DNA from: an uncultured Lachnospiraceae bacterium
GTDB taxonomy: Bacteria > Bacillota > Clostridia > Lachnospirales > Lachnospiraceae
Reading direction: 5' to 3'
Length of the DNA stretch: 60,600 nucleotides
Assembly (NCBI GenBank): GCA_947591245.1
Contig: CANQCY010000010.1
Location: forward strand, 1-60,600
The position numbers and the translations under genes were made by a program. Within the stretch, counting starts at the first letter, position 1; every line of letters begins with the position of its first letter. The notes under the pieces are model-generated. The model had not been told where the DNA came from and did not search any database. It saw only the letters and a program-made list of their open reading frames with translations. Positions 25,240-35,293 of the stretch are shown in pieces.

Positions 25240-26142
25240 CTAATTTGGTTGAAAACTAATCCTCGAATTTTCCGGCACAGATTCAGTTATAAACGTATTT
25301 CCGCCGATCACCGAATTTCTTCCGATCACGGTTTCCCCTCCGAGAATGGTGGCTCCGGCATAAATCGTCACATTGTCCTCGATCGTCGGATGGCGTTTGA
25401 CGCCGGACAGCTTCTGTCCGCCTCTTGTAGACAGACCTCCCAGCGTCACGCCCTGATAAAGCTTGACATTATCACCGATCACCGTAGTCTCTCCGATGAC
25501 GATCCCGGTCCCGTGGTCGATAAAAAAGCTCTCCCCGATAACCGCGCCGGAATTGATATCGATCCCCGTCTTCGCATGGGCATATTCCGTCATGATGCGC
25601 GGGATGAACGGCACCTCCCGTATGTACATTTCATGGGCGATCCGGTACACAAAGATCGCAAAAAGCCCCGGATAGGAAAAAATTATCTCTTCCTTGCTCT
25701 TAGCCGCAGGATCGCCGTCATACCCCGCCTGCACGTCTTTCAGCAAAAGCCTGTGGATTGCGGGAAGCTGTTCAAAAAATTCACGGCATATGCATTCCGC
25801 CCTCCTGCGGTTGCGTTCGTCCGGCATCCCGTCAAACGAGTTTTTCTCCAGTTCGATTTCTTCCTGTCTGTAAGCAAATGCACAGGCGATCTGCTCGGAA
25901 AGCATATTATAGATAGAGAGCATGCGGCTTCCCACAAAAAACTGGGGAAGTCCGCGCGTCGCATCCTGTTCGCCAAAATATCCCGGAAACATTACAAGAC
26001 GCAATTCCTTTAGGGCGTCAATAATCACTTTTCGCTCCGGCATATTTTTCCCCGCCTTCGTAGAAAAAAGCGGCTCTTTGACATAATGATCCGCAATCTG
26101 TCGTACGACGTTTTCAATCGTGTTTTTTGTTTCCTGCTCCAT
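25240..26142 (-). CDS. cysE: Serine O-acetyltransferase
   Basis: A 300-residue enzyme making O-acetylserine from serine and acetyl-CoA, the first step of cysteine synthesis. A helical N-terminal half (about 1-170) precedes the left-handed beta-helix hexapeptide domain with DINSGAVIGESFFIDHGTGI, KLYQGVTLGGLS, and the catalytic His/Asp region near KRHPTIEDNVTIYAGATILG. The long N-terminus is the EpsC/SAT form often seen in anaerobes. It ends with SFQPN and lacks the extended C-terminal tail used by enterobacterial CysE for feedback inhibition. A GGAGG site stands before the ATG. It follows engB by 33 nt, probably at the end of the lon transcript. Confidence 0.92.
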   Translation of the reverse strand: MEQETKNTIENVVRQIADHYVKEPLFSTKAGKNMPERKVIIDALKELRLVMFPGYFGEQDATRGLPQFFVGSRMLSIYNMLSEQIACAFAYRQEEIELEKNSFDGMPDERNRRRAECICREFFEQLPAIHRLLLKDVQAGYDGDPAAKSKEEIIFSYPGLFAIFVYRIAHEMYIREVPFIPRIMTEYAHAKTGIDINSGAVIGESFFIDHGTGIVIGETTVIGDNVKLYQGVTLGGLSTRGGQKLSGVKRHPTIEDNVTIYAGATILGGETVIGRNSVIGGNTFITESVPENSRISFQPN

Positions 26143-26175
26143 ACGCTGCCTCCGCTCAATGCCAATAAACTTTAG

Positions 26176-26775
26176 TCATGCTAATTTGATTTCCTTTACA
26201 AAATAATCAATATACTCCCAAATCTCTTCCTTTCCCTCCCGGTTCTGTGCCGAAAACGGCACAATCGGCGTTCCCTCAACCAGCCCGAGCTTCTTTTCGA
26301 TCACGGAAATGCTTTTACTCCGGGCATTGCGGCTGATCTTATCCGCCTTCGTCGCTATGATCAGCGGATTGAACCCCTTGCTTGCAAGCATCCGGTACAT
26401 TTTTACATCATTTTCGGTCGGCTCATGCCGAATATCAATCAATAAAAATACAACCCGGAGCGCTTGAGACGTATCCAGGTATTTTTCTATCATTTTCATC
26501 CATTTTGCCGCCGTCTCCCTGGATACTTTCGCATACCCGTATCCCGGCAGGTCAACCATATAAAAGACATCATTGATATTGTAATAATTAATCGTCTGCG
26601 TCTTTCCCGGCTGCGAGGAAATCCTTGCCAATCCTTTGCGGTTCAGCAAAGTATTGATCAGCGAGGACTTTCCTACATTTGACCTGCCCCAAAAAGCCAT
26701 CTCGATTTTATCATTCTGCGGAAGCGCGCTTGTCACGCCGCACACCGTCTCCAGCTCCATGGTTTGAATAACCAT
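26176..26775 (-). CDS. engB: Ribosome biogenesis GTP-binding protein EngB/YsxC
   Basis: A 199-residue TRAFAC GTPase needed for 50S ribosomal subunit assembly. Complete motifs: G1 GRSNVGKSS, G3 DLPGYGYAKVS, G4 ATKADKIS and the family's VVFLLIDIRHEP. The order lon-engB, with a gap of 29 nt, is the classic Firmicutes arrangement. An AGAGGTGA site precedes the ATG. Confidence 0.96.
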   Translation of the reverse strand: MVIQTMELETVCGVTSALPQNDKIEMAFWGRSNVGKSSLINTLLNRKGLARISSQPGKTQTINYYNINDVFYMVDLPGYGYAKVSRETAAKWMKMIEKYLDTSQALRVVFLLIDIRHEPTENDVKMYRMLASKGFNPLIIATKADKISRNARSKSISVIEKKLGLVEGTPIVPFSAQNREGKEEIWEYIDYFVKEIKLA

Positions 26776-26804
26776 ACTTCACCTCTTCTGTAGTTATTTA
26801 TTAT

Positions 26805-29111
26805 TCACACTAACGCCTCTGCCAGAATTTGTTTCATATGTTTGGCAAATACAATCTCCATGCCTTCTGTAATCTCGTCTTCCAGTTCTTCCACATCGGG
26901 CACGTTTTCTTCCGGAACGATGACCTTCTGTATGCCGGCCAGACGCGCCGCCAGAAGCTTCTCCTTCAATCCGCCGATCGCCAGTACGCGCCCGCGGAGC
27001 GTAACCTCGCCCGTCATTGCAACCTTTGCCTTCGCTTTCCGCTTTTCGACGGCAGAGTATATCGCCGTAGACATCGTGACTCCGGCAGACGGTCCGTCCT
27101 TCGGCACAGCTCCCTCCGGCACATGGACATGGATATCATGCTCCTTAAAATAGTCGTTTCCCCTTTTGGATACCGAACGGACATAACTGAGCGCAATCCT
27201 CGCCGACTCCTGCATCACGTCCCCGAGCTGCCCTGTCAATATGAGATTTCCCTCTCCCGGCATAATATTGACTTCGATCTCCAGCGTATCGCCGCCGGTC
27301 TGTGTCCATGCAAGTCCCCGAACAATACCGATTTCGTCCGATTTATTTGCCTTTTTGCCTAAATATTTGCGCTTGCCGAGAAATTGTTTCAGGTTTTTGC
27401 CCGATACCCGTATCCTATCGTTCTTCTGTTCTACGACCATTCTCGCCGTCTTGCGGCATATTTTCCCGATCTGGCGTTCCAGCTCGCGCACGCCGGCTTC
27501 CCTCGTATAATAGCTGATAATGTCCGTAAGCGCTTTGTCGTTCACGGTAAGCTGCTGTTTTTTCAAGCCGTTTTTCTCAATCTGTTTCGGAATAAGATAC
27601 TGCTTTCCGATATGAAACTTTTCATTTTCCGTATATCCTGCGATCTCGATCACTTCCATGCGGTCAAGAAGAGGTCTGGGAATCGTATCCGCCGTATTCG
27701 CCGTACAGATAAACAGCACTTCAGATAAATCCACAGGGATCTCCACATAGTGGTCTGAAAAGTTTTTATTCTGTTCCGGATCAAGCACCTCCAGCAGTGC
27801 GGAAGAGGTATCCCCCTTATAATCGCTGCTGACCTTGTCGATTTCATCTAGCAGCATAAGCGGATTTTTCACGCCTGCCTTTTTCATTCCTTCTATGATG
27901 CGCCCCGGCATCGCGCCGATATACGTTCTCCTGTGTCCCCGGATCTCCGCTTCATCGCGCACGCCGCCGAGACAGATGCGGACATATTCCTTGCCGAGCG
28001 CGCGCGCCACCGATTTGGCGACAGACGTCTTTCCGGTACCCGGCGGTCCGACCAGGCATACAATCGGCGCCTCGCCCTTTCCCGTGAGGCTTCTCACCGC
28101 GAGAAATTCCAGAATGCGCTCTTTGACTTTGTCCAGTCCGTAATGATCTTCATTTAAAATTTTCTCCGCAAGCTCCATATCCAGCTTGGACGAATCCATT
28201 TTATCCCACGGAAGCGAAAGAAGCGTTTCGATATAATCTCTGGAAACAGCGCTTTCAGATGAGCTGGACGGCATGGACGCCAGGCGACTCATTTCCTCTT
28301 CAATCTTTTCCCGCACCTCGTCCGTACAAATCAGCTGTTCCAGCTTGTTCCTGTATTTTTCCTCATAATTGGACGCCCCTTCGCCAAGTTCGTCCCGAAT
28401 CACCTTCATTTGTTCGCGCAGAAAATATTCTTTCTGGTTTTTGTCTACCTCCGTTTTCACCTTTGAGCGGTAATCCGCCCTTAATTTAAGTATATCGAGC
28501 TCATCGGACAGATATTCCGAAACAAGATAAAAACGCTCAGATATATTGAAGCATTCCAAAATATCCTGACGTTTCTCCAAATCCATCGGAACATGCATTG
28601 CAATTAAATCCAAAAGAGTCCCTAATGAGGTCTCCCTACGAATCTTATCCAACGCGCCTCGTCCCACACTCTGGTTTGATTCAAGATAAGTTACATACAG
28701 TTCCTTTATATCACGGCACATTGCCTCCGTTTCCAAATCGGTCAGCTTCTCCTGCCCTTCGTCCTCCGCATGCAGAACGACTTCACCAAATAAAAACGGT
28801 TCATTTTGTAATAACGCCGCCATCGTAGCGCGCTCAAGGGTAGATACCAGAACACGCACTACATGCTGCTCCAGTTTTATCACCTGCCTGATTTTCGCAA
28901 CAACGCCCACTGATCTCAAATCCGCATAAACAGGAAGATCTACCCGGTCATCTTTCTGACTGGTGATAAAGACCATACTGTCATTTGCCATCGCTTCCTC
29001 GATCGCACGCTTGGTTATATCACGCTTCACATCCAGATGAACCAGCATTCCCGGCAAAATCGACATCCCCTTTAAGGCAATCAACGGCAACGTCTTCATC
29101 TGTTCATCCAT
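26805..29111 (-). CDS. lon: ATP-dependent protease Lon
   Basis: A 768-residue cytoplasmic AAA+ serine protease. It has the N-terminal substrate domain (PLIALKGMSILPGMLVHLDV), AAA+ module with Walker A GPPGTGKTS and Walker B MLLDEIDKV, and the protease domain with the Ser/Lys dyad (Ser675 in KDGPSAGV, Lys716 in GGLKEK). The ATG at 29111 is 9 nt from AGGAGG, while an in-frame ATG at 29117 is only 3 nt away. The gap to clpX is 16 nt, so they are co-transcribed. No CIRCE or clear CtsR site was seen before the clp-lon block. Confidence 0.97.
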   Translation of the reverse strand: MDEQMKTLPLIALKGMSILPGMLVHLDVKRDITKRAIEEAMANDSMVFITSQKDDRVDLPVYADLRSVGVVAKIRQVIKLEQHVVRVLVSTLERATMAALLQNEPFLFGEVVLHAEDEGQEKLTDLETEAMCRDIKELYVTYLESNQSVGRGALDKIRRETSLGTLLDLIAMHVPMDLEKRQDILECFNISERFYLVSEYLSDELDILKLRADYRSKVKTEVDKNQKEYFLREQMKVIRDELGEGASNYEEKYRNKLEQLICTDEVREKIEEEMSRLASMPSSSSESAVSRDYIETLLSLPWDKMDSSKLDMELAEKILNEDHYGLDKVKERILEFLAVRSLTGKGEAPIVCLVGPPGTGKTSVAKSVARALGKEYVRICLGGVRDEAEIRGHRRTYIGAMPGRIIEGMKKAGVKNPLMLLDEIDKVSSDYKGDTSSALLEVLDPEQNKNFSDHYVEIPVDLSEVLFICTANTADTIPRPLLDRMEVIEIAGYTENEKFHIGKQYLIPKQIEKNGLKKQQLTVNDKALTDIISYYTREAGVRELERQIGKICRKTARMVVEQKNDRIRVSGKNLKQFLGKRKYLGKKANKSDEIGIVRGLAWTQTGGDTLEIEVNIMPGEGNLILTGQLGDVMQESARIALSYVRSVSKRGNDYFKEHDIHVHVPEGAVPKDGPSAGVTMSTAIYSAVEKRKAKAKVAMTGEVTLRGRVLAIGGLKEKLLAARLAGIQKVIVPEENVPDVEELEDEITEGMEIVFAKHMKQILAEALV

Positions 29112-29127
29112 GATCATTCCCCTCCTA

Positions 29128-30423
29128 TCAGGCGCTCTCCACTTTCTCTCCGATTTTCAGCGCCTGATCATTTTCTCCGACTAATTCCGGCTGCCCGGTT
29201 CCATCCACCGCCTCTTTCGTAATGCGGCACTCTCTGACATCCTCTCTGGACGGCAGCTCGAACATATAATCCATCATACAGCTTTCAATGATTGCGCGAA
29301 GCCCTCTGGCTCCGGTCTTTCTGGCGATCGACTGCCTCGCGATCTCGCGTACCGCCTCATCATCAAAACTTAAACGGATTCCATCCAGTTCCATCAGTTT
29401 CTGATACTGCTTCGTAATCGCATTTCGAGGCGTGACAAGAATCTCCTTGAGAGCTTCCTCATCCAGAAGATCGAGGCTCACCGTCACAGGAACGCGCCCT
29501 ACGAGCTCCGGAATAATTCCAAATTTAACCAAATCCTGCGGGAGCACCTGCCGGAATAGCTCGCCGATATTGGCGTCCGTCTTGTCCGCCACTTCAGCAT
29601 TAAAACCGATCGACTTCTTATCGATTCTCGACCCGATGATTTTATCGAGCCCGTCAAATGCGCCTCCGCATATAAATAAAATATTTGTCGTATCAATATG
29701 ATAAAATTCCTGCTGCGGGTGCTTTCTTCCCCCCTGAGGCGGAACGCTTGCCTCCGTCCCCTCAAGTATTTTAAGAAGCGCCTGCTGAACGCCTTCGCCG
29801 GACACATCCCTTGTAATCGATGCGTTCTCCGTTTTTTTCGTAATCTTATCGATCTCGTCTATATATATAATACCATGTTCCGCACGCGCAATATCATAAT
29901 CTGCCGCCTGAATGATCTTCAACAGAATATTTTCCACATCCTCGCCGACATAACCGGCCTCAGTCAGCGTAGTCGCGTCTGCAATGGCAAACGGCACGTT
30001 GAGTACCTTGGCAAGCGTCTGTGCAAGATATGTCTTGCCGGATCCGGTAGGGCCGATCATCAGAATATTGCTCTTCTGTATTTCCACGCCCAGCTCATGC
30101 CCTGACATAACGCGCTTGTAGTGATTGTACACGGCCACTGACAGCGCTTTTTTCGCCTCATCCTGCCCAATCACGTATTCATCCAGAAATTGTTTGATCT
30201 CCTTCGGTTTGAGCAGATTAATTTCAACCTCTTCCTCGATGTCCGCTCCGTCGTCATACATCTGCTGATACTCTTCTGCAAGAAGCTCCTCGCAGAGTTC
30301 CGTACACTCGTCGCATATATAGACGCCGGTAGGACCTGCGATCAGCCTGCGCACCTGTTTATCCGTTCTCCCGCAGAAAGAACAATGGCACGGCGGCCGG
30401 TTCTGACTATCATTATTTCTCAT
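29128..30423 (-). CDS. clpX: Clp protease ATP-binding subunit ClpX
   Basis: A 431-residue unfoldase that recognises tagged substrates and feeds them to ClpP. N-terminal C4 zinc-binding domain (CHCSFCGR and CDECTELC), AAA+ core with Walker A GPTGSGKT, Walker [10 protein letters not shown], the IGF-loop region for ClpP docking ([10 protein letters not shown]) and pore residues (AGYVGEDVE). Lies 69 nt after clpP. Confidence 0.97.
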   Translation of the reverse strand: MRNNDSQNRPPCHCSFCGRTDKQVRRLIAGPTGVYICDECTELCEELLAEEYQQMYDDGADIEEEVEINLLKPKEIKQFLDEYVIGQDEAKKALSVAVYNHYKRVMSGHELGVEIQKSNILMIGPTGSGKTYLAQTLAKVLNVPFAIADATTLTEAGYVGEDVENILLKIIQAADYDIARAEHGIIYIDEIDKITKKTENASITRDVSGEGVQQALLKILEGTEASVPPQGGRKHPQQEFYHIDTTNILFICGGAFDGLDKIIGSRIDKKSIGFNAEVADKTDANIGELFRQVLPQDLVKFGIIPELVGRVPVTVSLDLLDEEALKEILVTPRNAITKQYQKLMELDGIRLSFDDEAVREIARQSIARKTGARGLRAIIESCMMDYMFELPSREDVRECRITKEAVDGTGQPELVGENDQALKIGEKVESA

Positions 30424-30492
30424 TACTTTACCCCATTTCTATTAAACAGGACTATAAACAGGACTAAAAACCGTCCGTTTCTCCCGTTTCAT

Positions 30493-31089
30493 CTATTTCG
30501 ATTCTTCATGATTAACGAGAATCCGGTCAATAAGACCATAATCAAGTGCTTCCTGAGCTGACATGAAATTATCGCGCTCCGTATCCGCAGCGATCTTTTC
30601 CACACTCTGGCCGGTATTGGCAGCCAGAATCTCATTCAGCTTCTTTTTTGTCTTCAAAATATTTTCCGCCACGATCTGAATCTCAGTCGCCTGCCCTTTT
30701 GCGCCGCCCGATGGCTGATGAATCATAATCTCCGAATTTGGCAGCGCAAAGCGTTTTCCTTTTGCGCCGCTCGACAGGAGAAATGCGCCCATACTCGCTG
30801 CAAGTCCCATGCAAATAGTGGAGACGTCGCATTTCACATAATTCATCGTATCATAAATCGCCATCCCCGCCGTGACAGAACCGCCCGGGCTGTTGATATA
30901 CAAATTAATATCCTTTCCCGGATCCTCTGATTCCAAAAAAAGCATCTGCGCAACGACAAGGCTTGCCGTTGTATCATTTACTTCATCACCGAGAAATATA
31001 ATCCTCTCGCGAAGCAGTCGTGAATAAATATCATATGAACGTTCGCCGCCCCGGCTCGTCTGTTCAATGACATAAGGAATTAACGCCAT
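30493..31089 (-). CDS. clpP: Clp protease proteolytic subunit ClpP
   Basis: A 198-residue serine peptidase that forms the 14-subunit chamber with ClpX caps. The catalytic triad is intact: Ser99 (GLAASMG), His124 (IMIHQP), Asp173 (ERDNFMS). Start: the ATG at 31089 gives the standard N-terminus [10 protein letters not shown] and has GAGG 5 nt before it; the frame stays open to 31185 but that part is a structured leader, not protein. Upstream lie a 16-bp tandem repeat and an inverted repeat that may fold in the mRNA. Confidence 0.97.
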   Translation of the reverse strand: MALIPYVIEQTSRGGERSYDIYSRLLRERIIFLGDEVNDTTASLVVAQMLFLESEDPGKDINLYINSPGGSVTAGMAIYDTMNYVKCDVSTICMGLAASMGAFLLSSGAKGKRFALPNSEIMIHQPSGGAKGQATEIQIVAENILKTKKKLNEILAANTGQSVEKIAADTERDNFMSAQEALDYGLIDRILVNHEESK

Positions 31090-31129
31090 AATAACCTCAT
31101 TTCTGCGCTGCTTTCTGCGCATAACGAGC

Positions 31130-31185
31130 TTGTGCCAAGCCATGCTATGGCTTTGCCATGCTATGGCTTTGCAGCGCGGGCACAA
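31130..31185. repeat. Tandem 16-bp repeat inside an inverted repeat before clpP
   Basis: CCATGCTATGGCTTTG occurs twice in direct tandem (31139-31154 and 31155-31170). Flanking 7-bp arms TTGTGCC (31130-31136) and GGCACAA (31179-31185) are perfectly complementary. On the transcribed minus strand the inner copies can form AGCCAT/ATGGCT hairpins, so the whole could fold as a small branched RNA about 40 nt before the clpP start. It may be regulatory or only a chance duplication. Confidence 0.6.
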
Positions 31186-31194
31186 TTCTCGCGT

Positions 31195-31216
31195 GTGAAA
31201 AAACTTATTTTTTCAC
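31195..31216. terminator. A/T-rich hairpin after tig
   Basis: Perfect 9-bp arms GTGAAAAAA (31195-31203) and TTTTTTCAC (31208-31216) around a 4-nt loop, 29 nt after the tig stop. The T tract is inside the stem, so it could end transcripts in either direction but weakly. Confidence 0.5.
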
Positions 31217-31245
31217 GCTAACCTCAATCCGCCTATTGATCTATT

Positions 31246-32583
31246 TTATGCTTCCTCTGTTTCTTTTGCATCCTCGTCCGCCGTTTCAGCGGCTCCCTCT
31301 ACTTCTACCGCCTCTTTCGCAAGGAATTCGACTGCCTTCCGCACCTCCGCATCCTTGGAAATCTGCTCTTTTTCCTCATCGCCCATGCTTTCTTTCATTT
31401 TTGCTGCATCCAGACGATACATCTCAGCGATTCTTTCCATCTCTTTATCGACGTCCTCTTCTGTCGCTTTCAAATTTTCCGCCTGTGCAACCGCTTCCAG
31501 TACGAGGCGCGTCTTAATCTGTTTCTCCGCCTCCGGACGCATCTGGTCCATAAGCATCTGCGGCTGCATGCCCGTCATCTGCATGTACTGGTCAATGCTA
31601 AGCCCCTGCTGGCTTAACCGGGAAGCAAATTCATTTACCATCTGTGAAACCTGCTCATCCACCATTGGCCCCGGCAGTTCTACGGTCGCATTTTCGACCG
31701 CCTTTTCCACAGCTTCATTTTCCTTATCCCTCTGTACCTGCGCTTTTTTCCTCTCCGTGAGCATCTTCTTCACGCTTGCTTTATACTCTTTGAGAGTGTC
31801 AAACTCTGATACTTCGCTGGCAAATTCATCATCCAGCTCCGGAATTTCCTTGGACTTGATCTCCTTAATCTCCACTTTGAACAGCGCCGGTTTTCCCTTG
31901 AGCTCATCCGCATGGTACTCCTCCGGAAACGTAACATTGACGTCCACCTTATCGCCCGCGTTCTTTCCGATCAACTGATCCTCAAACGTATCAATAAAGG
32001 AATGGCTGCCGATCGTAAGAGAATATCCTTCCGCTTTTCCGCCTTCAAACGGCTCGCCGTCCACAAAACCTTCATAATCGATAACTGCGATATCATCCTT
32101 CTGAACCGCCCTGTCGTCAACCGTAATCATACGGGAATTCTGTTCGCGGACGCGGTCGATTTCCGCATTCACATCCGCCGCCACTACTTTGATCTCCTGT
32201 TTCTCCACTTCGACGCCCTTGTACTGGCCGAGCTGCACTTCCGGTTTGACCGCTACAGTAGCTGTAAAGATAAACGGCTTGCCGCTCCCGATATCCACGA
32301 CGTCTATCTCCGGGCGGGATACGATGTCAAGCTCGCATGAGTCATACGCCTCCTTGTAAGCGTCCTGCATGGCAAAATCTGCCGCATCCTCATAAAACAT
32401 CTCCGGGCCGTACATTTTTTCTATCATTTTACGCGGCGCTTTTCCCTTCCTGAATCCCGGAATTGCAATCCGCTTCTTGTTTTTAATATACGATTTCTGC
32501 ATTGCCGCTTCAAAATCTTCTGCGCTTACCTCTATTGTGATCTTTGCCATACTGTGTTCCAGTTTTTCTACCTCGTAACTCAT
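31246..32583 (-). CDS. tig: Trigger factor
   Basis: A 445-residue ribosome-bound chaperone and peptidyl-prolyl isomerase. The N-terminal ribosome-binding domain carries the signature GFRKGKAPRKMIEK, the FKBP-like PPIase domain follows (DIAVIDYEGFVDGEPFEGGKAEGYSLTIGS), and the C-terminal part is helical and ends in a Glu/Asp-rich tail. It starts the tig-clpP-clpX-lon block; a hairpin after tig may give it separate expression. Confidence 0.97.
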   Translation of the reverse strand: MSYEVEKLEHSMAKITIEVSAEDFEAAMQKSYIKNKKRIAIPGFRKGKAPRKMIEKMYGPEMFYEDAADFAMQDAYKEAYDSCELDIVSRPEIDVVDIGSGKPFIFTATVAVKPEVQLGQYKGVEVEKQEIKVVAADVNAEIDRVREQNSRMITVDDRAVQKDDIAVIDYEGFVDGEPFEGGKAEGYSLTIGSHSFIDTFEDQLIGKNAGDKVDVNVTFPEEYHADELKGKPALFKVEIKEIKSKEIPELDDEFASEVSEFDTLKEYKASVKKMLTERKKAQVQRDKENEAVEKAVENATVELPGPMVDEQVSQMVNEFASRLSQQGLSIDQYMQMTGMQPQMLMDQMRPEAEKQIKTRLVLEAVAQAENLKATEEDVDKEMERIAEMYRLDAAKMKESMGDEEKEQISKDAEVRKAVEFLAKEAVEVEGAAETADEDAKETEEA

Positions 32584-32666
32584 TTCTTAATCCTCCATAT
32601 CATCTTTTAATCTAGGAAGGGCAGGCTTATAAAAGCATTCCCTATTTTTATTTTTTCAATCCGCCG

Positions 32667-33809
32667 TTACCAAATCCGATAATTTCCGCTCAGCGCCAGC
32701 AGCGCAAAAAGATATAGGCAGTTATCATAATATCTTCTGTCGCCCGTACGCAGCGGCGTATTCCAGAAGCGTTTTACGCACTCTTCTGCATATGGGCCAT
32801 CCGCCGCAAGCGACGCCTGCGCATTTGTCGCAACGATCGCCACCGGATGGAGCGCCGGCTGATCAAGCGCTGTTCCGTCGATTTCATATGTCATGAAATC
32901 CTCGCCTTTATGCGTCTCCATAAAAAACTTCTGTACCTTATTATTATTTTCCTTATGCCAGCCGTCCGGCGCAAACCATTCATAATCGAGACCGATGTTG
33001 GCAACGACGCGGTACGAATCACTGTAATACCAGTCATGGCGTCCGCCAAAAACATTCTGCTCCTCCGGGTACGGCGTTCCGTCATAATATGCATACTCGG
33101 CAGCGAGCCCGGTCTCCGGATGGCATGCTTTTTTCAGATATTCGCGGCTCGCTTTCGCCGCCTTTTTCCAAAATTCACGATCCTCTTCATTCGCCCACTC
33201 CGCAAACAGTTCATAAAAATGCGGACAGTGGTACGACGGATCAGAAAACTTGCGGTCCGGTATAAAACGGATCAGGTAATTTTCCGGCTCCATAATCGGC
33301 GCCCCCGACCCATTTTCGCCATTATGTATGCAGGCGCTCAGAATATTTCTTGCCTCCTGGGAATAATTAAAAATCCCCTCGCCGTCTCCCCAGCGGTGGG
33401 AAGCGAAAAATAACGCCATGGCAAAAAACTCTTCTCCGTCCGGCGCGGGGCCATAATCATTTTTGTTCCCGTCCGTCTGGCACGACCATGCAAAATATCC
33501 CTTATGATATCCTTCCTCCATATACATATAGGTACGCGCCCATTTCCAGACACGGTCGAACTCCGCCTTCATATTCATCTGGACGCACATCATCATCGCA
33601 TAGGACATCCCCTCCGTCCTCACATCATGATTTCCGGTATCCTCAAAATATCCCATGTCGTCTCCGGCTTCAAAATAAAACTTCTCATTTTCCGGACCGT
33701 AAAATACAAGATGGAATGCATCTTTTAATTTCCGGTCGATTTCTTCCTGCGTATATCCGCATTCTGCGAACACATTTCGATACTGTTTCGTGTAATAAGC
33801 GCCTTTCAT
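32667..33809 (-). CDS. GH8 reducing-end xylose-releasing exo-oligoxylanase
   Basis: A 380-residue family 8 glycoside hydrolase of the Rex type, which removes single xyloses from the reducing end of xylo-oligosaccharides. Catalytic residues fit: Glu66 in RTEGMSY as acid, Asp264 in YYSDSYRV as base, and His321 in LHPVAIVATNA near the position that gives Rex its exo action. There is no signal peptide, so it works inside the cell on imported oligomers. It stands alone, without xylosidase, xylose isomerase or transporter genes nearby. Activity on xylan oligomers is inferred from family. Confidence 0.88.
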   Translation of the reverse strand: MKGAYYTKQYRNVFAECGYTQEEIDRKLKDAFHLVFYGPENEKFYFEAGDDMGYFEDTGNHDVRTEGMSYAMMMCVQMNMKAEFDRVWKWARTYMYMEEGYHKGYFAWSCQTDGNKNDYGPAPDGEEFFAMALFFASHRWGDGEGIFNYSQEARNILSACIHNGENGSGAPIMEPENYLIRFIPDRKFSDPSYHCPHFYELFAEWANEEDREFWKKAAKASREYLKKACHPETGLAAEYAYYDGTPYPEEQNVFGGRHDWYYSDSYRVVANIGLDYEWFAPDGWHKENNNKVQKFFMETHKGEDFMTYEIDGTALDQPALHPVAIVATNAQASLAADGPYAEECVKRFWNTPLRTGDRRYYDNCLYLFALLALSGNYRIW

Positions 33810-33866
33810 CTCTGTTAAATCCTTTCTTCATTTATAATAATGATATTTGTAATTTTCATCAAATGC

Positions 33867-35216
33867 CTAATCCGTTCTCTCATGCCCCTTCATTTTCAGG
33901 ACGCTGATAATTTTATCCGCATTCTCGCGGCAGAGTTCGTCTGTTTTTGCCTCCACCATAACACGGATCAGCGGTTCCGTTCCGCTCTCCCTCAAAAGAA
34001 GCCGTCCCTCCCCGCCGAGAGACTCCGTCACCTTCCGCTCGGCTTCCTTCACGTCCGCATCTTCCCTCGCCGCCGTCTTATCTTTCACTTTCATATTAAC
34101 CAGAAGCTGCGGATAAATGACCAGATCCTCAGTAAGCTGGGACAGCGTTTTATTTTCATGAAGCATGGCTTCCATAATCATCAGCGAAGTCAGAATCCCA
34201 TCCCCGGTCACCGCATGTTCCCTGAATATTATATGGCCGGACTGTTCGCCGCCAAGCGCATAATCGTTTTCCATCATATTGGCGCAAACATATTTGTCCC
34301 CCACCGCGGTCTGCTGGTACTTGATCCCGATGCGGTCAAACGCCTTATAAAGCCCCATATTGGACATAACTGTCGTGACTACCATGTCATCTTTCAGCTT
34401 GCCCTGTTCTTTCAGGTACCGTCCGCATAAATACATAATATGGTCGCCGGTAACGACCTGCCCGCACTCGTTCACCGCCAGACACCGGTCCGCATCGCCG
34501 TCATACGCAAATCCGACGTCTGCCCCGGTTTCTTTCACAAACGCCTGCAGCTTATCAATGTGGGTAGAGCCGCAGCCGCGGTTGATATTCATGCCATCCG
34601 GCGTATCATTTACCGTATGTATCTTTGCCCCAAGTTTTTTAAAAATAGCGCCGGCAAGCCGCGAAGCAGATCCGTTTGCCATATCAAGCGCAACGGTTTT
34701 TCCTTGAAACGAATGGCTCACAAGACCTTCCAGATATTTTTTATAAACTTCTTTTCCCTCTGTATAGTCATAACATCTTCCCAGATTTTCGCCGATAGCG
34801 TAAGGCAGCTCCGGAACCTTTCCGTCTATATAGTCCTCGATCTGCCCTTCGATCTCTTCCTCCAGCTTATGTCCCTGCCCGTTTATCACCTTTATTCCGT
34901 TATCTGTGTACGGATTGTGGCTGGCAGTAATCATAATTCCAACATCAAAAGCATTTTTCCGGATCAAATAAGAAATACTCGGCGTCGTCGTCACATGTAT
35001 CTCATAGACGTCCGCTCCGCTTGCGGTAAGCCCCGCCGCCAGCGCCGTCTCATACATATAACCGGAAATCCTCGTGTCCTTTCCCACAATCACCCGTACT
35101 CGGTGTTTCCCATCCTGAAAATAATTTCCCAGAAAACGCCCGATCTTAAAAGCATGATCCGCCGTCAGCGTAACATTTGCTTCCCCGCGAAAGCCATCCG
35201 TGCCAAAATACTTCAT
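33867..35216 (-). CDS. glmM: Phosphoglucosamine mutase
   Basis: A 449-residue phosphohexomutase converting glucosamine-6-P to glucosamine-1-P for UDP-GlcNAc and peptidoglycan. Marks: FGTDGFRG at the N-terminus, active-site Ser in TASHNPYTDNGIK, metal loop DGDADR, GEQSGHI substrate loop and the RESGTEPLIRVM phosphate loop. The GEQSGHI motif separates it from phosphoglucomutases. The ATG has a GAAAGGGG site. Confidence 0.97.
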   Translation of the reverse strand: MKYFGTDGFRGEANVTLTADHAFKIGRFLGNYFQDGKHRVRVIVGKDTRISGYMYETALAAGLTASGADVYEIHVTTTPSISYLIRKNAFDVGIMITASHNPYTDNGIKVINGQGHKLEEEIEGQIEDYIDGKVPELPYAIGENLGRCYDYTEGKEVYKKYLEGLVSHSFQGKTVALDMANGSASRLAGAIFKKLGAKIHTVNDTPDGMNINRGCGSTHIDKLQAFVKETGADVGFAYDGDADRCLAVNECGQVVTGDHIMYLCGRYLKEQGKLKDDMVVTTVMSNMGLYKAFDRIGIKYQQTAVGDKYVCANMMENDYALGGEQSGHIIFREHAVTGDGILTSLMIMEAMLHENKTLSQLTEDLVIYPQLLVNMKVKDKTAAREDADVKEAERKVTESLGGEGRLLLRESGTEPLIRVMVEAKTDELCRENADKIISVLKMKGHERTD

Positions 35217-35293
35217 GCCAATCCCCTTTCAATTTTGCGGCCATGCCGCCCAAAAAATAATACATCTAGTATATACTATCATAAGAGGGAAAT

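Noticed and set aside
31139-31170. Tandem repeat as a CRISPR fragment
   Set aside because: The two copies are directly joined with no spacer, and no cas gene is present.
32584-32666. Promoter or terminator between the GH8 gene and tig
   Set aside because: AT-rich, but no -35/-10 pair with proper spacing and no convincing stem were found.
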